A stretch of DNA of 6,057 nucleotides from JBGLNJ01 sp964353405 (lineage in GTDB: Bacteria; Chloroflexota; Anaerolineae; Fen-1058), in assembly GCA_964353405.1 (NCBI GenBank), contig CAYGWJ010000221.1, positions 1 to 6,057 of the forward strand. The letters are read 5' to 3'. How positions within the stretch are numbered: position 1 is the stretch's first letter; the number at the start of each line of letters is the position of its first letter. Position numbers and translations under genes: made by a program. Positions 1 to 5,723 of this stretch are shown here, one piece after another. Under the pieces are notes generated by a model. The model was not told the DNA's origin. It ran no database searches and saw only the letters and a program-made list of their open reading frames with translations.

Positions 1-1
1 A

Positions 2-109
2 TTAGTCGAAAAAGTCGAGGACGCTTTGCTCCATTTTGCCAACACGCCGACCGAGATCACCGCGCTGATGGGCCGGTATTGCGAATCGCTCGGCGAGGTC
101 ACTGAATGA
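2..109 (+). CDS. C-terminal end of an open frame entering from the left, unassigned
   Basis: An open frame enters from the left edge and gives 35 residues (beginning LVEKVEDALLHF, ending SLGEVTE) before a TGA at 107-109. I do not recognise the family. Two readings are possible. It may be the end of a separate upstream gene, because the stop overlaps an ATG (ATGA at 106-109) as in tightly packed operons; but the frame opened by that ATG closes after 11 codons at 139-141. Alternatively it is a misplaced or deleted part of dmsA, because the same frame beyond the TGA reads directly into DmsA-like sequence. The residues do not match any part of DmsA that I can recall, so I lean slightly to a separate gene or a deletion junction. 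Confidence 0.35.
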   Translation, partial: LVEKVEDALLHFANTPTEITALMGRYCESLGEVTE

Positions 110-1142
110 CCTATCCCGAAACTTTATCTGAACATCTATAGCGCCGATGGCATCCTGGGCGTGGAGCGGCTGGACAACAGCATCAAGCTGATTTACGCTG
201 TCGCCACGAACGCACTCGTCAATCAGCACGGCAACATTAACCGCACCGCCCGCATCCTGGGAGACGAGCACCTGGTCGAGTTCATCGTCGTGCAAGACAA
301 TTTCCTCACGCCCACCGGCCGCTTTGCCGACATCCTTCTGCCTGCCTGCACGCAGCTCGAAACGTGGGGAGTAGAGGACGGTTGGAAGTATGGCGACGTG
401 GTGATCCTGATGCCCAAGCTGGTCGAGCCACCCGGCGAAAGCAAGAGCGACTAAGCATCTGCGCCGAATTGGCCGGGCGACTCGGCATCGGCGAGGCGTA
501 TACCGAGGGCCGCGACGAACGCGCCTGGGTCGAGTGGATTCTCGACCGGTATCGCCAGACGCGCTTTCCGGGTCTGCCGACGCTTGACGAGTTCGAGGCG
601 TCCAACATCGGCGTGTACGCCAACCCGGTCACGCAGCCGGCCATCGCCCTGGCCGATTTTCGTGCTGACCCGGAAGCGCATCCACTCGACACGCCTTCGG
701 GCAAGATCGAGATTTTCTCCAGGCGACTGCACGACATGGGCAAGCCCGAAGAGATTCCAGCCGTGCCCAAATACATTCAAGAGTGGGACAGCCCCTTCGG
801 GCCGGAAGCGGAGCGATATCCACTTCAAGCCATCGGGCATCACACGCTGCATCGCGTCCACTCGACGCATGGCTTCGCCACAACAACGACTGGCTAGAAG
901 AAGCGTTCCCGCAACGAGTGTTCATCAACACGCTGGATGCTGACGCACGCGGTATCGCCGATGGAGACAAGGTCAAGGTCTATAACGGGCGTGGGGCGAT
1001 GATTCTGGCCTGCCGCGTGACGAATCGCATCTTGCCTGGCGTCGTGGACATTCCACAGGGCGCCTGGTGGACGCCAGACGAGAACGGGATTGACCGGCGC
1101 GGCTCGGTCAATGTGCTGACCTCGGAGCGATGGACACCGCCT
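110..1142 (+). pseudogene. dmsA: DMSO reductase-type molybdopterin catalytic subunit, C-terminal part, frameshifted
   Basis: This is the C-terminal part of a DmsA-like subunit, the bis-molybdopterin enzyme that reduces DMSO or a similar terminal acceptor in anaerobic respiration. It reads in three frames. The first, 110-451, carries NALVNQHGNINRTARIL, FADILLPACTQLETWG and MPKLVEPPGE. The second, 454 to about 886, carries ICAELAGRLGIGEAYTEGRDE, TPSGKIEIFSRRL and YPLQAIGHHTLHRVHSTHG. The third, about 888-1142, carries NNDWLEEAF, GDKVKVYNGRG, LPGVVDIPQGAWW and SVNVLTSERWTP. The last part is the molybdopterin dinucleotide-binding domain; E. coli DmsA has the same landmarks in the same order. Each frame change fits the loss of one base, near 453 and near 886. 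About 340 codons remain, against roughly 800 in the family; the iron-sulfur N-terminus and Tat signal are not in the window. The C-terminal tail normally following ERWTP is missing and the sequence runs straight into dmsB. DMSO as the substrate is not proven; related enzymes use other acceptors. Confidence 0.85.
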
Positions 1143-1403
1143 CGGGCTGCAAAGCGTGCCAGGCGGCGTGCAAGGACAAGCACAACTTGCCGGTCGGCAT
1201 TTTGTGGCGGCGCGTTTACGAGGTGGCGGGCGGCGGCTGGACGCGCCGGGGCGAGGCGTGGCTTTCGACCGTATTCGCCTACAACGTCTCGCTGGCCTGC
1301 AATCGCTGAGGTTTGTCCGGCGGCGGCCATTACCCAGCGGGCCGATGGGATTGTGTTGATTGACGAGCGCAAGTGCCTCGGCTGCCAGGTTTGCAGTTGG
1401 GCG

Positions 1404-1427
1404 TGTCCCTATGGCTGCCCCTATGGT
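1404..1427 (+). repeat. 12-bp tandem duplication within cysteine group III of dmsB
   Basis: Two adjacent 12-bp units, TGTCCCTATGGC and TGCCCCTATGGT, each encode Cys-Pro-Tyr-Gly. They differ at two third-codon positions. The family normally has one CPYG followed by APQY. The duplication keeps the frame but adds a cysteine and four residues beside an iron-sulfur ligand. Confidence 0.8.
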
Positions 1428-1696
1428 GCACCACAATACGACGAGAAAAAGGGTCGCATGACCAAGTGCACGTTCTGCGTGGATAACCTTGATGCAGGCT
1501 TGCCCCCTGCGTGCGTGGCCGCTTGCCCGCTGCGCGCACTTGATTTTGGCGACCGCGCCGAACTGGAAGCGAGGTATGGAACGACCCGTGTTGTTTACCC
1601 GTTGCCGGAAGCAGATCTCACGGGGCCGTCTCTAGTGCTGACGTTGCACCAGGACGCGACTCGTGCGAAAAGTGAGACTGCCGTGATGGCCAACCG

Positions 1697-1707
1697 TGAG
1701 GAGGTGA
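1697..1707 (+). promoter_or_regulatory. Strong Shine-Dalgarno site for dmsC
   Basis: TGAGGAGGTGA lies seven bases before the ATG at 1715, inside the end of dmsB. It is close to a perfect anti-16S match and fixes the dmsC start. Together with the ATGA overlap it indicates translational coupling to dmsB. Confidence 0.8.
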
Positions 1708-1714
1708 ACGCGCC

Positions 1715-2584
1715 ATGAAAGAACGGTCACTGGTTGCTTTCACGATCCTTTCGGAAGTAGCCGTCGGCACACTGTGGACGCTGAGCGCACTGGAGGCCTG
1801 GGCCGCAGGGCAAGCCGGGCGCGCTGTGGTCAATGCGCTGGCCCGCCCGGCGTGGCTGGCGCTTGGCCCAATCATGGTCGTGGCACTGTCGGTCTCGCTC
1901 TTTCACCTGGGCACACCGGCGAATGCCTGGCGCGCCGTGGCTAACCTTCCTTCGTCCTGGTTGAGCCGAGAGATTCTGCTGGCCATCTTGTTCGCCGGCG
2001 TGAGCTGCCTGCTGACCGGCCTGGAGTGGGCCGGGCTGGCAACCCCGGCTGCCCGCAGTCTGATCCTATCGGCGGCGGCGCTGCTCGGTCTGGCCCTGAT
2101 CGTCAGCATGGCAAACGCCTATCGGCTGCGTACGATCCCGGCCTGGGATTCCTGGGGCACTCTGGCTTCGTTCCTCGTGACGGCGCTGATGCTAGGTGGC
2201 CTGACGGTGGGCGCACTGCTCGTGCTGACTCCTGGTCTCCCGCCCGAGGTGCTGCGCGTTTCGGTTCAGTGGATTACGCTGGAGGCGCTCGCACTGATGG
2301 GAGCGCAACTGGCCCTCGTGGTGTTGTGGCTGACTCGTTTGAGGTCCGGCCCGGAGGCGGCTGTGCGCTCAGTCTCCAAGGTCATGCAGGAACACCGCGT
2401 GACCTTGGGATTGCGCCTGGCGCTTGCCGTGTCAAGTATCGTGATCGTCGGCCTGGCACTGTCCCCATTCGGAGAACGAGGGGGAACCGGTATGATGGTC
2501 CCATTGGCCTTGGAGCTATCGTTAGTCTCCGAAGTGTTGGGCAGGGGGTTGTTCTATGTCGCCAGGGTACGGCATGGAGTTTGA
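1715..2584 (+). CDS. dmsC: DmsC-like membrane anchor subunit of a DMSO reductase-type complex
   Basis: This integral membrane protein would hold the DmsAB dimer on the membrane and oxidise menaquinol, passing electrons to DmsB. It has 289 residues, about the length of E. coli DmsC (287). Eight hydrophobic stretches fit transmembrane helices at roughly 6-28, 43-66, 84-107, 112-135, 148-170, 183-208, 227-250 and 260-283. Family-like landmarks are SLFHLGTPANAWRA (61-74) with His64, the following SSWLSREIL (80-88), and a C-terminal ALELSLVSEVLGRGLFY (265-281). The start is well supported by the ribosome site at 1697-1707 and the 4-bp overlap with dmsB. It is the only undamaged gene of the operon. 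No TorD/DmsD-type chaperone gene follows; instead a gene on the opposite strand ends 9 bp beyond its stop. With dmsA and dmsB broken as written, the anchor would have no partner. Confidence 0.9.
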   Translation: MKERSLVAFTILSEVAVGTLWTLSALEAWAAGQAGRAVVNALARPAWLALGPIMVVALSVSLFHLGTPANAWRAVANLPSSWLSREILLAILFAGVSCLLTGLEWAGLATPAARSLILSAAALLGLALIVSMANAYRLRTIPAWDSWGTLASFLVTALMLGGLTVGALLVLTPGLPPEVLRVSVQWITLEALALMGAQLALVVLWLTRLRSGPEAAVRSVSKVMQEHRVTLGLRLALAVSSIVIVGLALSPFGERGGTGMMVPLALELSLVSEVLGRGLFYVARVRHGV

Positions 2585-2593
2585 GCCAACGCC

Positions 2594-3556
2594 TCATCTC
2601 GCAGGTGCGGCTTGAGCCATCGTCTTCACGGGTCGTCGTCCGAGGAAATCGAGTTGGTGCGCGATGTACACCAACTCGCCTCGCTCGATTTGCCGGTGAC
2701 GTCCTTCGATCCAATCAGCGAACCGCGCCGCATCCAGCTTGGGATGACCTTGCAGCGCCGTCTGGATCGTGTGAACGATGAAATGCAGGAAATAGGCTTC
2801 GTCAGCCGGGTAGCCACCCGGCCCGGCAAAGACAACCCAGTCGGAGCTGCCGGCATCCAGCAATTCCACGCCCGCATCTCGCAAGTGGCCAAACAAATGT
2901 CGCCCACTGTGACTATCGCCGGAAGGCTGGCCGGCAGTGATGCGCTCGTCCATCGTCTGGTGATACAAGGTCTCGATGCGAGCGTCTAACTCGGGATCCA
3001 TCTCGGGTTGCAGAACCGTCATACCGTCGAACGTGATGGTCGAATAAAATAGCCCGCCCGGCCTGAGCAGAGACAGCAGCATCGGCAACGCGCGCGGAAT
3101 GTTCACCAGATCGAGGAACGCGTGGGCGATGAGCACGTCCCACGCGCGCCGCTCTTTTTCGCGAGCGGCAAACTCTTGGAGATTGATCGCTTCAAGCTCG
3201 ACTGAGATTTTCCGTTCGGCTTGTTGGAACTGGAGTTGCTCGGGTGTCTCACGCCGCACTGTGAACCCTTGCCGCGCCGCCCACTGCGGCAGGCGTGCCT
3301 GAGCTTGGGCAATACAGCCTGCCTCCGCATCAATCGCCGTGTACGCAGCTTCCTCCAGCAGCCCCCGTTCAAAAACGCGCTCGACCATCGTGCCAATACC
3401 TGCGCCAACTTCGAGCACCTTGACCGGCGACGTAAAATTCGAAGCGAACAGGCTATGTGCCAGGCTGTGCCACACGTGCCCGTTGAGCGCGCGGTCGTCC
3501 ACACTCTTTTTCGCCGCGAGGTAGCGGATAAAGCTATAGTCGGCCTTGGCAATCAT
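2594..3556 (-). CDS. Class I SAM-dependent methyltransferase, substrate unknown
   Basis: This 320-residue protein is predicted to be soluble and to transfer a methyl group from S-adenosylmethionine. The SAM-binding fold is clear: motif I is VLEVGAGIG (47-55), followed by AID with Asp76 as the likely ribose-binding acid. Further on are AWDVLIAHAFLDLV and the typical LLRPGGLFYSTITFDG turn and strand. The N-terminus (SFIRYLAAKKSVDDRALN) and the part after the Rossmann fold, with WVVFAGPGGYPADEAYFLHFI, look family-specific but I cannot name the substrate. The ATG at 3556 lies inside the end of ribA, a 23-bp overlap, so it is probably the last gene of the ribA operon and translated by coupling. 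It converges on dmsC with only 9 bp between stops and no visible terminator. A role in riboflavin metabolism cannot be inferred from position alone. Confidence 0.85.
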   Translation of the reverse strand: MIAKADYSFIRYLAAKKSVDDRALNGHVWHSLAHSLFASNFTSPVKVLEVGAGIGTMVERVFERGLLEEAAYTAIDAEAGCIAQAQARLPQWAARQGFTVRRETPEQLQFQQAERKISVELEAINLQEFAAREKERRAWDVLIAHAFLDLVNIPRALPMLLSLLRPGGLFYSTITFDGMTVLQPEMDPELDARIETLYHQTMDERITAGQPSGDSHSGRHLFGHLRDAGVELLDAGSSDWVVFAGPGGYPADEAYFLHFIVHTIQTALQGHPKLDAARFADWIEGRHRQIERGELVYIAHQLDFLGRRPVKTMAQAAPAR

Positions 3557-4166
3557 CGGGTGGCCTCTGCAAGTCGAGCAGGTGACTCATCCGCTCGATC
3601 TTGGTCTGCAGGTATCCCGCGTTCTCGGGTGTGACGCTGGCCTGCAAAGGCACGCGCGCTCTAACCGGGATGCCCATGTCCGTGAGGCTTTCAATCTTGG
3701 TCGGATTGTTGGTGAGCAATCGTACGGAGCGCACGCCGAGGTCTTGCAGGATGAGCGCCGCCGCCGTGTAATCTCGCTCATCGGCCTGGTGACCCAGCAT
3801 GAGATTGGCTTCAACCGTGTCGTAGCCGATATCCTGCAGATTGTAGGCGCGCAGTTTATCGGGCAGCCCGATGCCACGCCCCTCCTGACGCAGATACAGG
3901 AGGACGCCGCAGCCTTCGCAGGCGATGAGGCGCAGCGCGCGGTGCAACTGCTCACCGCAGTCGCAGCGCAGCGAACCGAGCACGTCGCCTGTGAAGCATT
4001 CCGAGTGTATCCGCGCCAGGACATTTTCCTGACTGGCCACATCGCCCAGCATCAGGGCCAGGTGTTCCTTGTCGTCTCGGTTGTTGGCATAGACGCACAG
4101 CGTGAACTCTCCCTCGGGCATGGGGACACGCGCGCAAGTGATTCTGGTGAGCGTCATGTCGGTCAT
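3534..4166 (-). CDS. ribA: GTP cyclohydrolase II
   Basis: This enzyme converts GTP to 2,5-diamino-6-ribosylamino-4(3H)-pyrimidinone 5'-phosphate with release of formate and pyrophosphate, the first committed step of riboflavin synthesis, in the cytoplasm. The 210-residue protein is a stand-alone RibA, slightly longer than E. coli RibA (196), with no DHBP synthase (RibB) domain in front. The zinc site is complete: RIHSECFTGDVLGSLRCDCG gives Cys57, Cys68 and Cys70. YLRQEGRGIGL (91-101) binds the nucleotide and phosphate region. Tyr108 and the Asp129/Arg131 pair of ADERD match the E. coli catalytic residues with an offset of three. TNNPTKIESL (152-161) completes the pattern. The first ATG (4166) is preferred because GGGTGA on the minus strand (4173-4178) is suitably spaced; a second ATG is at 4157. 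No FMN riboswitch fits in the 53 bp upstream, so regulation is probably through the upstream gene. Confidence 0.95.
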   Translation of the reverse strand: MTDMTLTRITCARVPMPEGEFTLCVYANNRDDKEHLALMLGDVASQENVLARIHSECFTGDVLGSLRCDCGEQLHRALRLIACEGCGVLLYLRQEGRGIGLPDKLRAYNLQDIGYDTVEANLMLGHQADERDYTAAALILQDLGVRSVRLLTNNPTKIESLTDMGIPVRARVPLQASVTPENAGYLQTKIERMSHLLDLQRPPDDCQGRL

Positions 4167-4205
4167 GTTGAATCACCCGTGTGGGTTGAATCGTATATGT
4201 TGAAT
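4167..4205 (-). repeat. Three ATTCAAC direct repeats just before ribA
   Basis: On the minus strand ATTCAAC occurs three times (plus-strand GTTGAAT at 4167-4173, 4185-4191 and 4199-4205), with starts 18 and 14 bp apart. The last copy touches the ribA start codon. It may be an operator or RNA element, or chance in a short AT-richer stretch. Confidence 0.35.
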
Positions 4206-4219
4206 TTGGGCGAAGCGAT

Positions 4220-4567
4220 TTAGGCTTTGGAGGTCTGGTTCTCCAGCCACAGCAGGACAATCAATACGATCTCGATTGCCTTGGCCACGTAACCCAGCCA
4301 CCATGTCTTGTCGCCTATCGCAATCCACGCGATAATGGTCAAGGCAGCCAAGCCCATCAGGGCAAATCGCACCAGGCTGCGCCGACCTGCAAGAAACGGA
4401 ATAGGCAGGTAGAGCGCCGCCAACAGGGCCAGGTATCCTAGCCCATTCAGGATAAAGGCAATGTCCGTCAGGCTGTGAACGAGCGTCAAGTGAATGACGG
4501 CTGTAGCGAGTGTCAAAATGACGATGCCGACCTGACGTCCGCCCAGCCTCGTCTGTTGAGCGGTCAT
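4220..4567 (-). CDS. Small four-helix membrane protein, function unknown
   Basis: This 115-residue protein is very hydrophobic, with four likely transmembrane helices at about 13-31, 35-54, 66-84 and 91-108. Loops are short; Arg62-Arg63 and Arg67 lie between helices 2 and 3. A GDKTWWLGYVAKAIEI segment at 85-100 joins helices 3 and 4, and the tail (ENQTSKA) is short and polar. I do not recognise a named family; similar small membrane proteins are common in Chloroflexota and Bacillota. The start is supported by AAGGAG on the minus strand (4575-4580), seven bases before the ATG. It precedes ribA by 53 bp on the same strand and is probably the first gene of an operon with ribA and the methyltransferase. 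A flavin- or precursor-related transport role would be a guess: it is short for a transporter and has no known riboflavin transporter motif that I can see. Confidence 0.75.
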   Translation of the reverse strand: MTAQQTRLGGRQVGIVILTLATAVIHLTLVHSLTDIAFILNGLGYLALLAALYLPIPFLAGRRSLVRFALMGLAALTIIAWIAIGDKTWWLGYVAKAIEIVLIVLLWLENQTSKA

Positions 4568-4574
4568 TTGGTTT

Positions 4575-4580
4575 CTCCTT
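4575..4580 (-). promoter_or_regulatory. Shine-Dalgarno site for the small membrane protein
   Basis: The minus strand reads AAGGAG here, seven bases before the ATG at 4567. It supports the chosen start. Confidence 0.75.
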
Positions 4581-4600
4581 TCCTCGGAATCTGACCGCTA

Positions 4601-4629
4601 ATCATCGCACAAAAGCAGACTAGTTGCAA
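4601..4629 (-). promoter_or_regulatory. Weak candidate promoter for the membrane protein-ribA-methyltransferase operon
   Basis: On the minus strand TTGCAA (4624-4629) and GATGAT (4601-4606) are 17 bp apart, each matching four of six positions of the sigma-70-type -35 and -10 boxes. They sit 34 bp before the ATG at 4567. The match is modest and could be chance; the position is what makes it plausible. Confidence 0.25.
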
Positions 4630-4634
4630 GTGCT

Positions 4635-4666
4635 CGACATTTAGCGGGTACACCGCACAAGTGTCG
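4635..4666. repeat. Nested weak hairpin between the secreted-protein gene and the ribA operon
   Basis: CGACA (4635-4639) pairs with TGTCG (4662-4666), enclosing GCGG (4644-4647) with CCGC (4653-4656) around a 5-base loop. The stems are short. With the palindrome at 4675-4701 it makes most of this 162-bp gap foldable. No T-run follows on either strand. Confidence 0.35.
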
Positions 4667-4674
4667 GGCCAGCC

Positions 4675-4701
4675 GTAGGACAAGATGCCATCTTGTCCTA
4701 C
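4675..4701. repeat. 27-bp near-perfect palindrome between two minus-strand genes
   Basis: GTAGGACAAGAT (4675-4686) and ATCTTGTCCTAC (4690-4701) are exact reverse complements around GCC, giving a 12-bp stem with a 3-base loop. It lies 28 bp past the stop of the secreted-protein gene, where a terminator would sit, but no T-run follows on either strand, so a classical intrinsic terminator is not supported. It may be a dispersed intergenic repeat, an mRNA-stabilising 3' hairpin or a protein-binding palindrome. Confidence 0.8.
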
Positions 4702-4729
4702 GACCGACAGTTTTGCGTCATACCCACAT

Positions 4730-5563
4730 TTAGCGCGCGCCAAAGGCCACCGTCGCCAGGCTGCGCGCTTGCTGGACAGAGGCATCGGGCCTGGCAAAAG
4801 GAACAAGCGCGTTCGCGTCTGCCACGAGTGTCGCCCACAGCGTGGGCGTGATATTATCGTCGCCATAAAAGTCCGTCAGTTGGATGTCCACGCGGGCATT
4901 CGTGGTCGTGCCCCGACGTACCGGCACAAAGCCGATCATGTTGCCGGGGGCGCCTTGCCTGTCTTGGCGGATCAGGAGCCAGCCGTCTTGCGTTGCAGTG
5001 ACAGAATCAACGACGATTTGGCCAGTGTTCGTAGCTTGTGCGCGCACCGTAATATTGTTGCCTTTGGCTGCGCCGGACGAGCTACTCGCGCCAGACGCGC
5101 GCCCCTGTGCTATCGAGCTGGCAAAGGCCACCACGGCCACACTGGCATATTTTGTGATCCCGGGTCCGGGCGACGCGAATGGGAGCACCGCATCCGGGTC
5201 CGCCACGAGTGTGGCCCACAGTGTGGGCGTGATGTTGTCATTGCCAGACACATCGCTGGTTTGGATGTCCACGCGGGCGTTCGTGGTCGTGCCTCGATGC
5301 ACGGGCACAAAGCCGATCACGTCACGCGGGGCGCCCCGGTGGTCTTTGCGGATCAGGAGCCAGCCGTCTTCTGCGGCGGTCACGGAATCAACGACGATTT
5401 GGCCGTCGTTCACATCTTGAGCGCGGACCACGATGACGTTCACACCGGCGGTATAAGGCGCGGCGCTGGTGGGACTCGCCGCCCAAAAGGTTGCCCATAC
5501 CAACGCCAGGGACAGTCCCAGAAGGACTGAGCTTGACTTGACGGTCCTTATAACTGGCTTCAT
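4730..5563 (-). CDS. Secreted protein with two tandem DUF7282-like domains
   Basis: This 277-residue protein is predicted to be exported. A signal peptide spans about residues 1-35: positive start with Arg6 and Lys9, hydrophobic core SVLLGLSLALVW, and small residues SPTSAA at the cleavage site. The mature part holds two copies of a domain of about 105 residues, at 43-148 and 170-275, offset by exactly 127 residues with no gaps. Both contain GQIVVDSVTA, DGWLLIR, RGTTTNARVDIQ and DNITPTLWATLVAD, and each ends in a short VAF strand. The pattern (a VTV-SV strand, GW-L-I, an IGF strand, a GT-N-V-V segment, then TLWATL) resembles DUF7282, a beta-rich domain of secreted archaeal and bacterial proteins with no assigned function; the family name is from memory. 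A Ser/Gly/Ala-rich linker (about 149-169) separates the domains. No cysteines, membrane anchor or sortase motif follow. The start has an AAAGGAAG ribosome site and an extended -10 promoter upstream. It appears to be transcribed alone. Confidence 0.8.
   Translation of the reverse strand: MKPVIRTVKSSSVLLGLSLALVWATFWAASPTSAAPYTAGVNVIVVRAQDVNDGQIVVDSVTAAEDGWLLIRKDHRGAPRDVIGFVPVHRGTTTNARVDIQTSDVSGNDNITPTLWATLVADPDAVLPFASPGPGITKYASVAVVAFASSIAQGRASGASSSSGAAKGNNITVRAQATNTGQIVVDSVTATQDGWLLIRQDRQGAPGNMIGFVPVRRGTTTNARVDIQLTDFYGDDNITPTLWATLVADANALVPFARPDASVQQARSLATVAFGAR
4733..5437 (-). repeat. Internal 381-bp-offset duplication in the secreted-protein gene
   Basis: Matching DNA recurs with a shift of 381 bp; for example TGGATGTCCACGCGGGC occurs at 4881 and again at 5262, and GGATCAGGAGCCAGCCGTCTT in each copy. 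The shift equals the 127-residue protein repeat. DNA identity is high in the middle of the copies and lower at the edges and linker, which points to an intragenic duplication. Confidence 0.85.
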
Positions 5564-5568
5564 CGTAG

Positions 5569-5576
5569 CTTCCTTT
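5569..5576 (-). promoter_or_regulatory. Shine-Dalgarno site for the secreted protein
   Basis: The minus strand reads AAAGGAAG here, five bases before the ATG at 5563, and supports the chosen start. Confidence 0.65.
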
Positions 5577-5598
5577 CTGACTTGCGATTATGGGGCGA

Positions 5599-5633
5599 CC
5601 TGCCTTCCACGACAGGCATCATCTGCGCTGTCG
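5599..5633 (-). promoter_or_regulatory. Alternative hairpins in the leader of the secreted-protein gene
   Basis: In the predicted leader, CGACAG (5610-5615) can pair with CTGTCG (5628-5633) around 12 bases, while TGCCT (5601-5605) can pair with AGGCA (5614-5618). The two stems share bases 5614-5615 and cannot form together. This is a possible regulatory fold, with no recognised riboswitch class. Confidence 0.3.
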
Positions 5634-5678
5634 CACGGCGGCATGTCACCCTTGGCAAATGCTCAAGCGAGCTAACCT

Positions 5679-5687
5679 ATTATAGCA
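5679..5687 (-). promoter_or_regulatory. Extended -10 promoter of the secreted-protein gene
   Basis: The minus strand reads TGCTATAAT, an exact extended -10 element (TGnTATAAT). No good -35 box lies 16-18 bp upstream, as is common for extended -10 promoters. Transcription would start near 5672 and give a leader of about 110 nt before the ATG at 5563. Confidence 0.6.
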
Positions 5688-5723
5688 TCACTTGAAGTAC
5701 AGTGGCTTAACGTGAGGTTAGAA

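Larger units (their letters stand above)
1130..1718 (+). pseudogene. dmsB: DmsB-like four-cluster iron-sulfur subunit, damaged
   Basis: This is the electron-transfer subunit of a DmsABC-type complex, which passes electrons from the membrane anchor to the molybdenum subunit through four iron-sulfur clusters. It lies in two frames. The first, 1130-1303, reads GCKACQAACKDKHNLPVGI and stops at a TGA at 1307-1309. The second, 1305-1718, reads EVCPAAAITQ, CLGCQVCSWACPYG, KCTFC and PACVAACPLRALDFG. Cysteine groups III and IV are intact. Group I lacks its first cysteine (ASGC where CxGC is usual). Group II is cut: after SLACN the expected HCxxPxC segment is absent and the frame changes, which fits loss of about 20 bases. 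A 12-bp in-frame duplication at 1404-1427 gives CPYGCPYG instead of CPYG. The ATG at 1130 lies inside the end of dmsA with no good ribosome site, and the usual N-terminal dozen residues are missing. The stop overlaps the dmsC start (ATGA at 1715-1718). Confidence 0.85.

Noticed and set aside
783..1718. A single 311-residue fusion protein of DmsA and DmsB
   Set aside because: Residues between about 1143 and 1304 are out-of-frame arginine-rich sequence; real DmsB residues for that stretch lie in another frame. It is a by-product of the lesions.
2585..2593. Bidirectional terminator between dmsC and the methyltransferase gene
   Set aside because: The 9-bp gap and its flanks show no inverted repeat followed by a T-run on either strand.
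4167..4219. FMN riboswitch upstream of ribA
   Set aside because: Only 53 bp are available and none of the conserved RFN-element blocks is visible there or upstream of the membrane-protein gene.
3546..4223. Long 225-codon plus-strand open frame opposite ribA
   Set aside because: It is the antisense of a gene with a complete catalytic and zinc motif set; its translation shows no recognisable domain, and high GC makes long antisense frames common.
4564..4866. 100-codon minus-strand frame spanning the hairpin region
   Set aside because: It overlaps the end of the secreted-protein gene in another frame, runs through the palindrome and has an unremarkable translation.
4685..5530. 281-codon plus-strand frame opposite the secreted protein
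   Set aside because: The minus-strand product has a signal peptide, a ribosome site, a promoter and conserved repeats; the plus-strand frame only mirrors the duplication and lacks a credible start.
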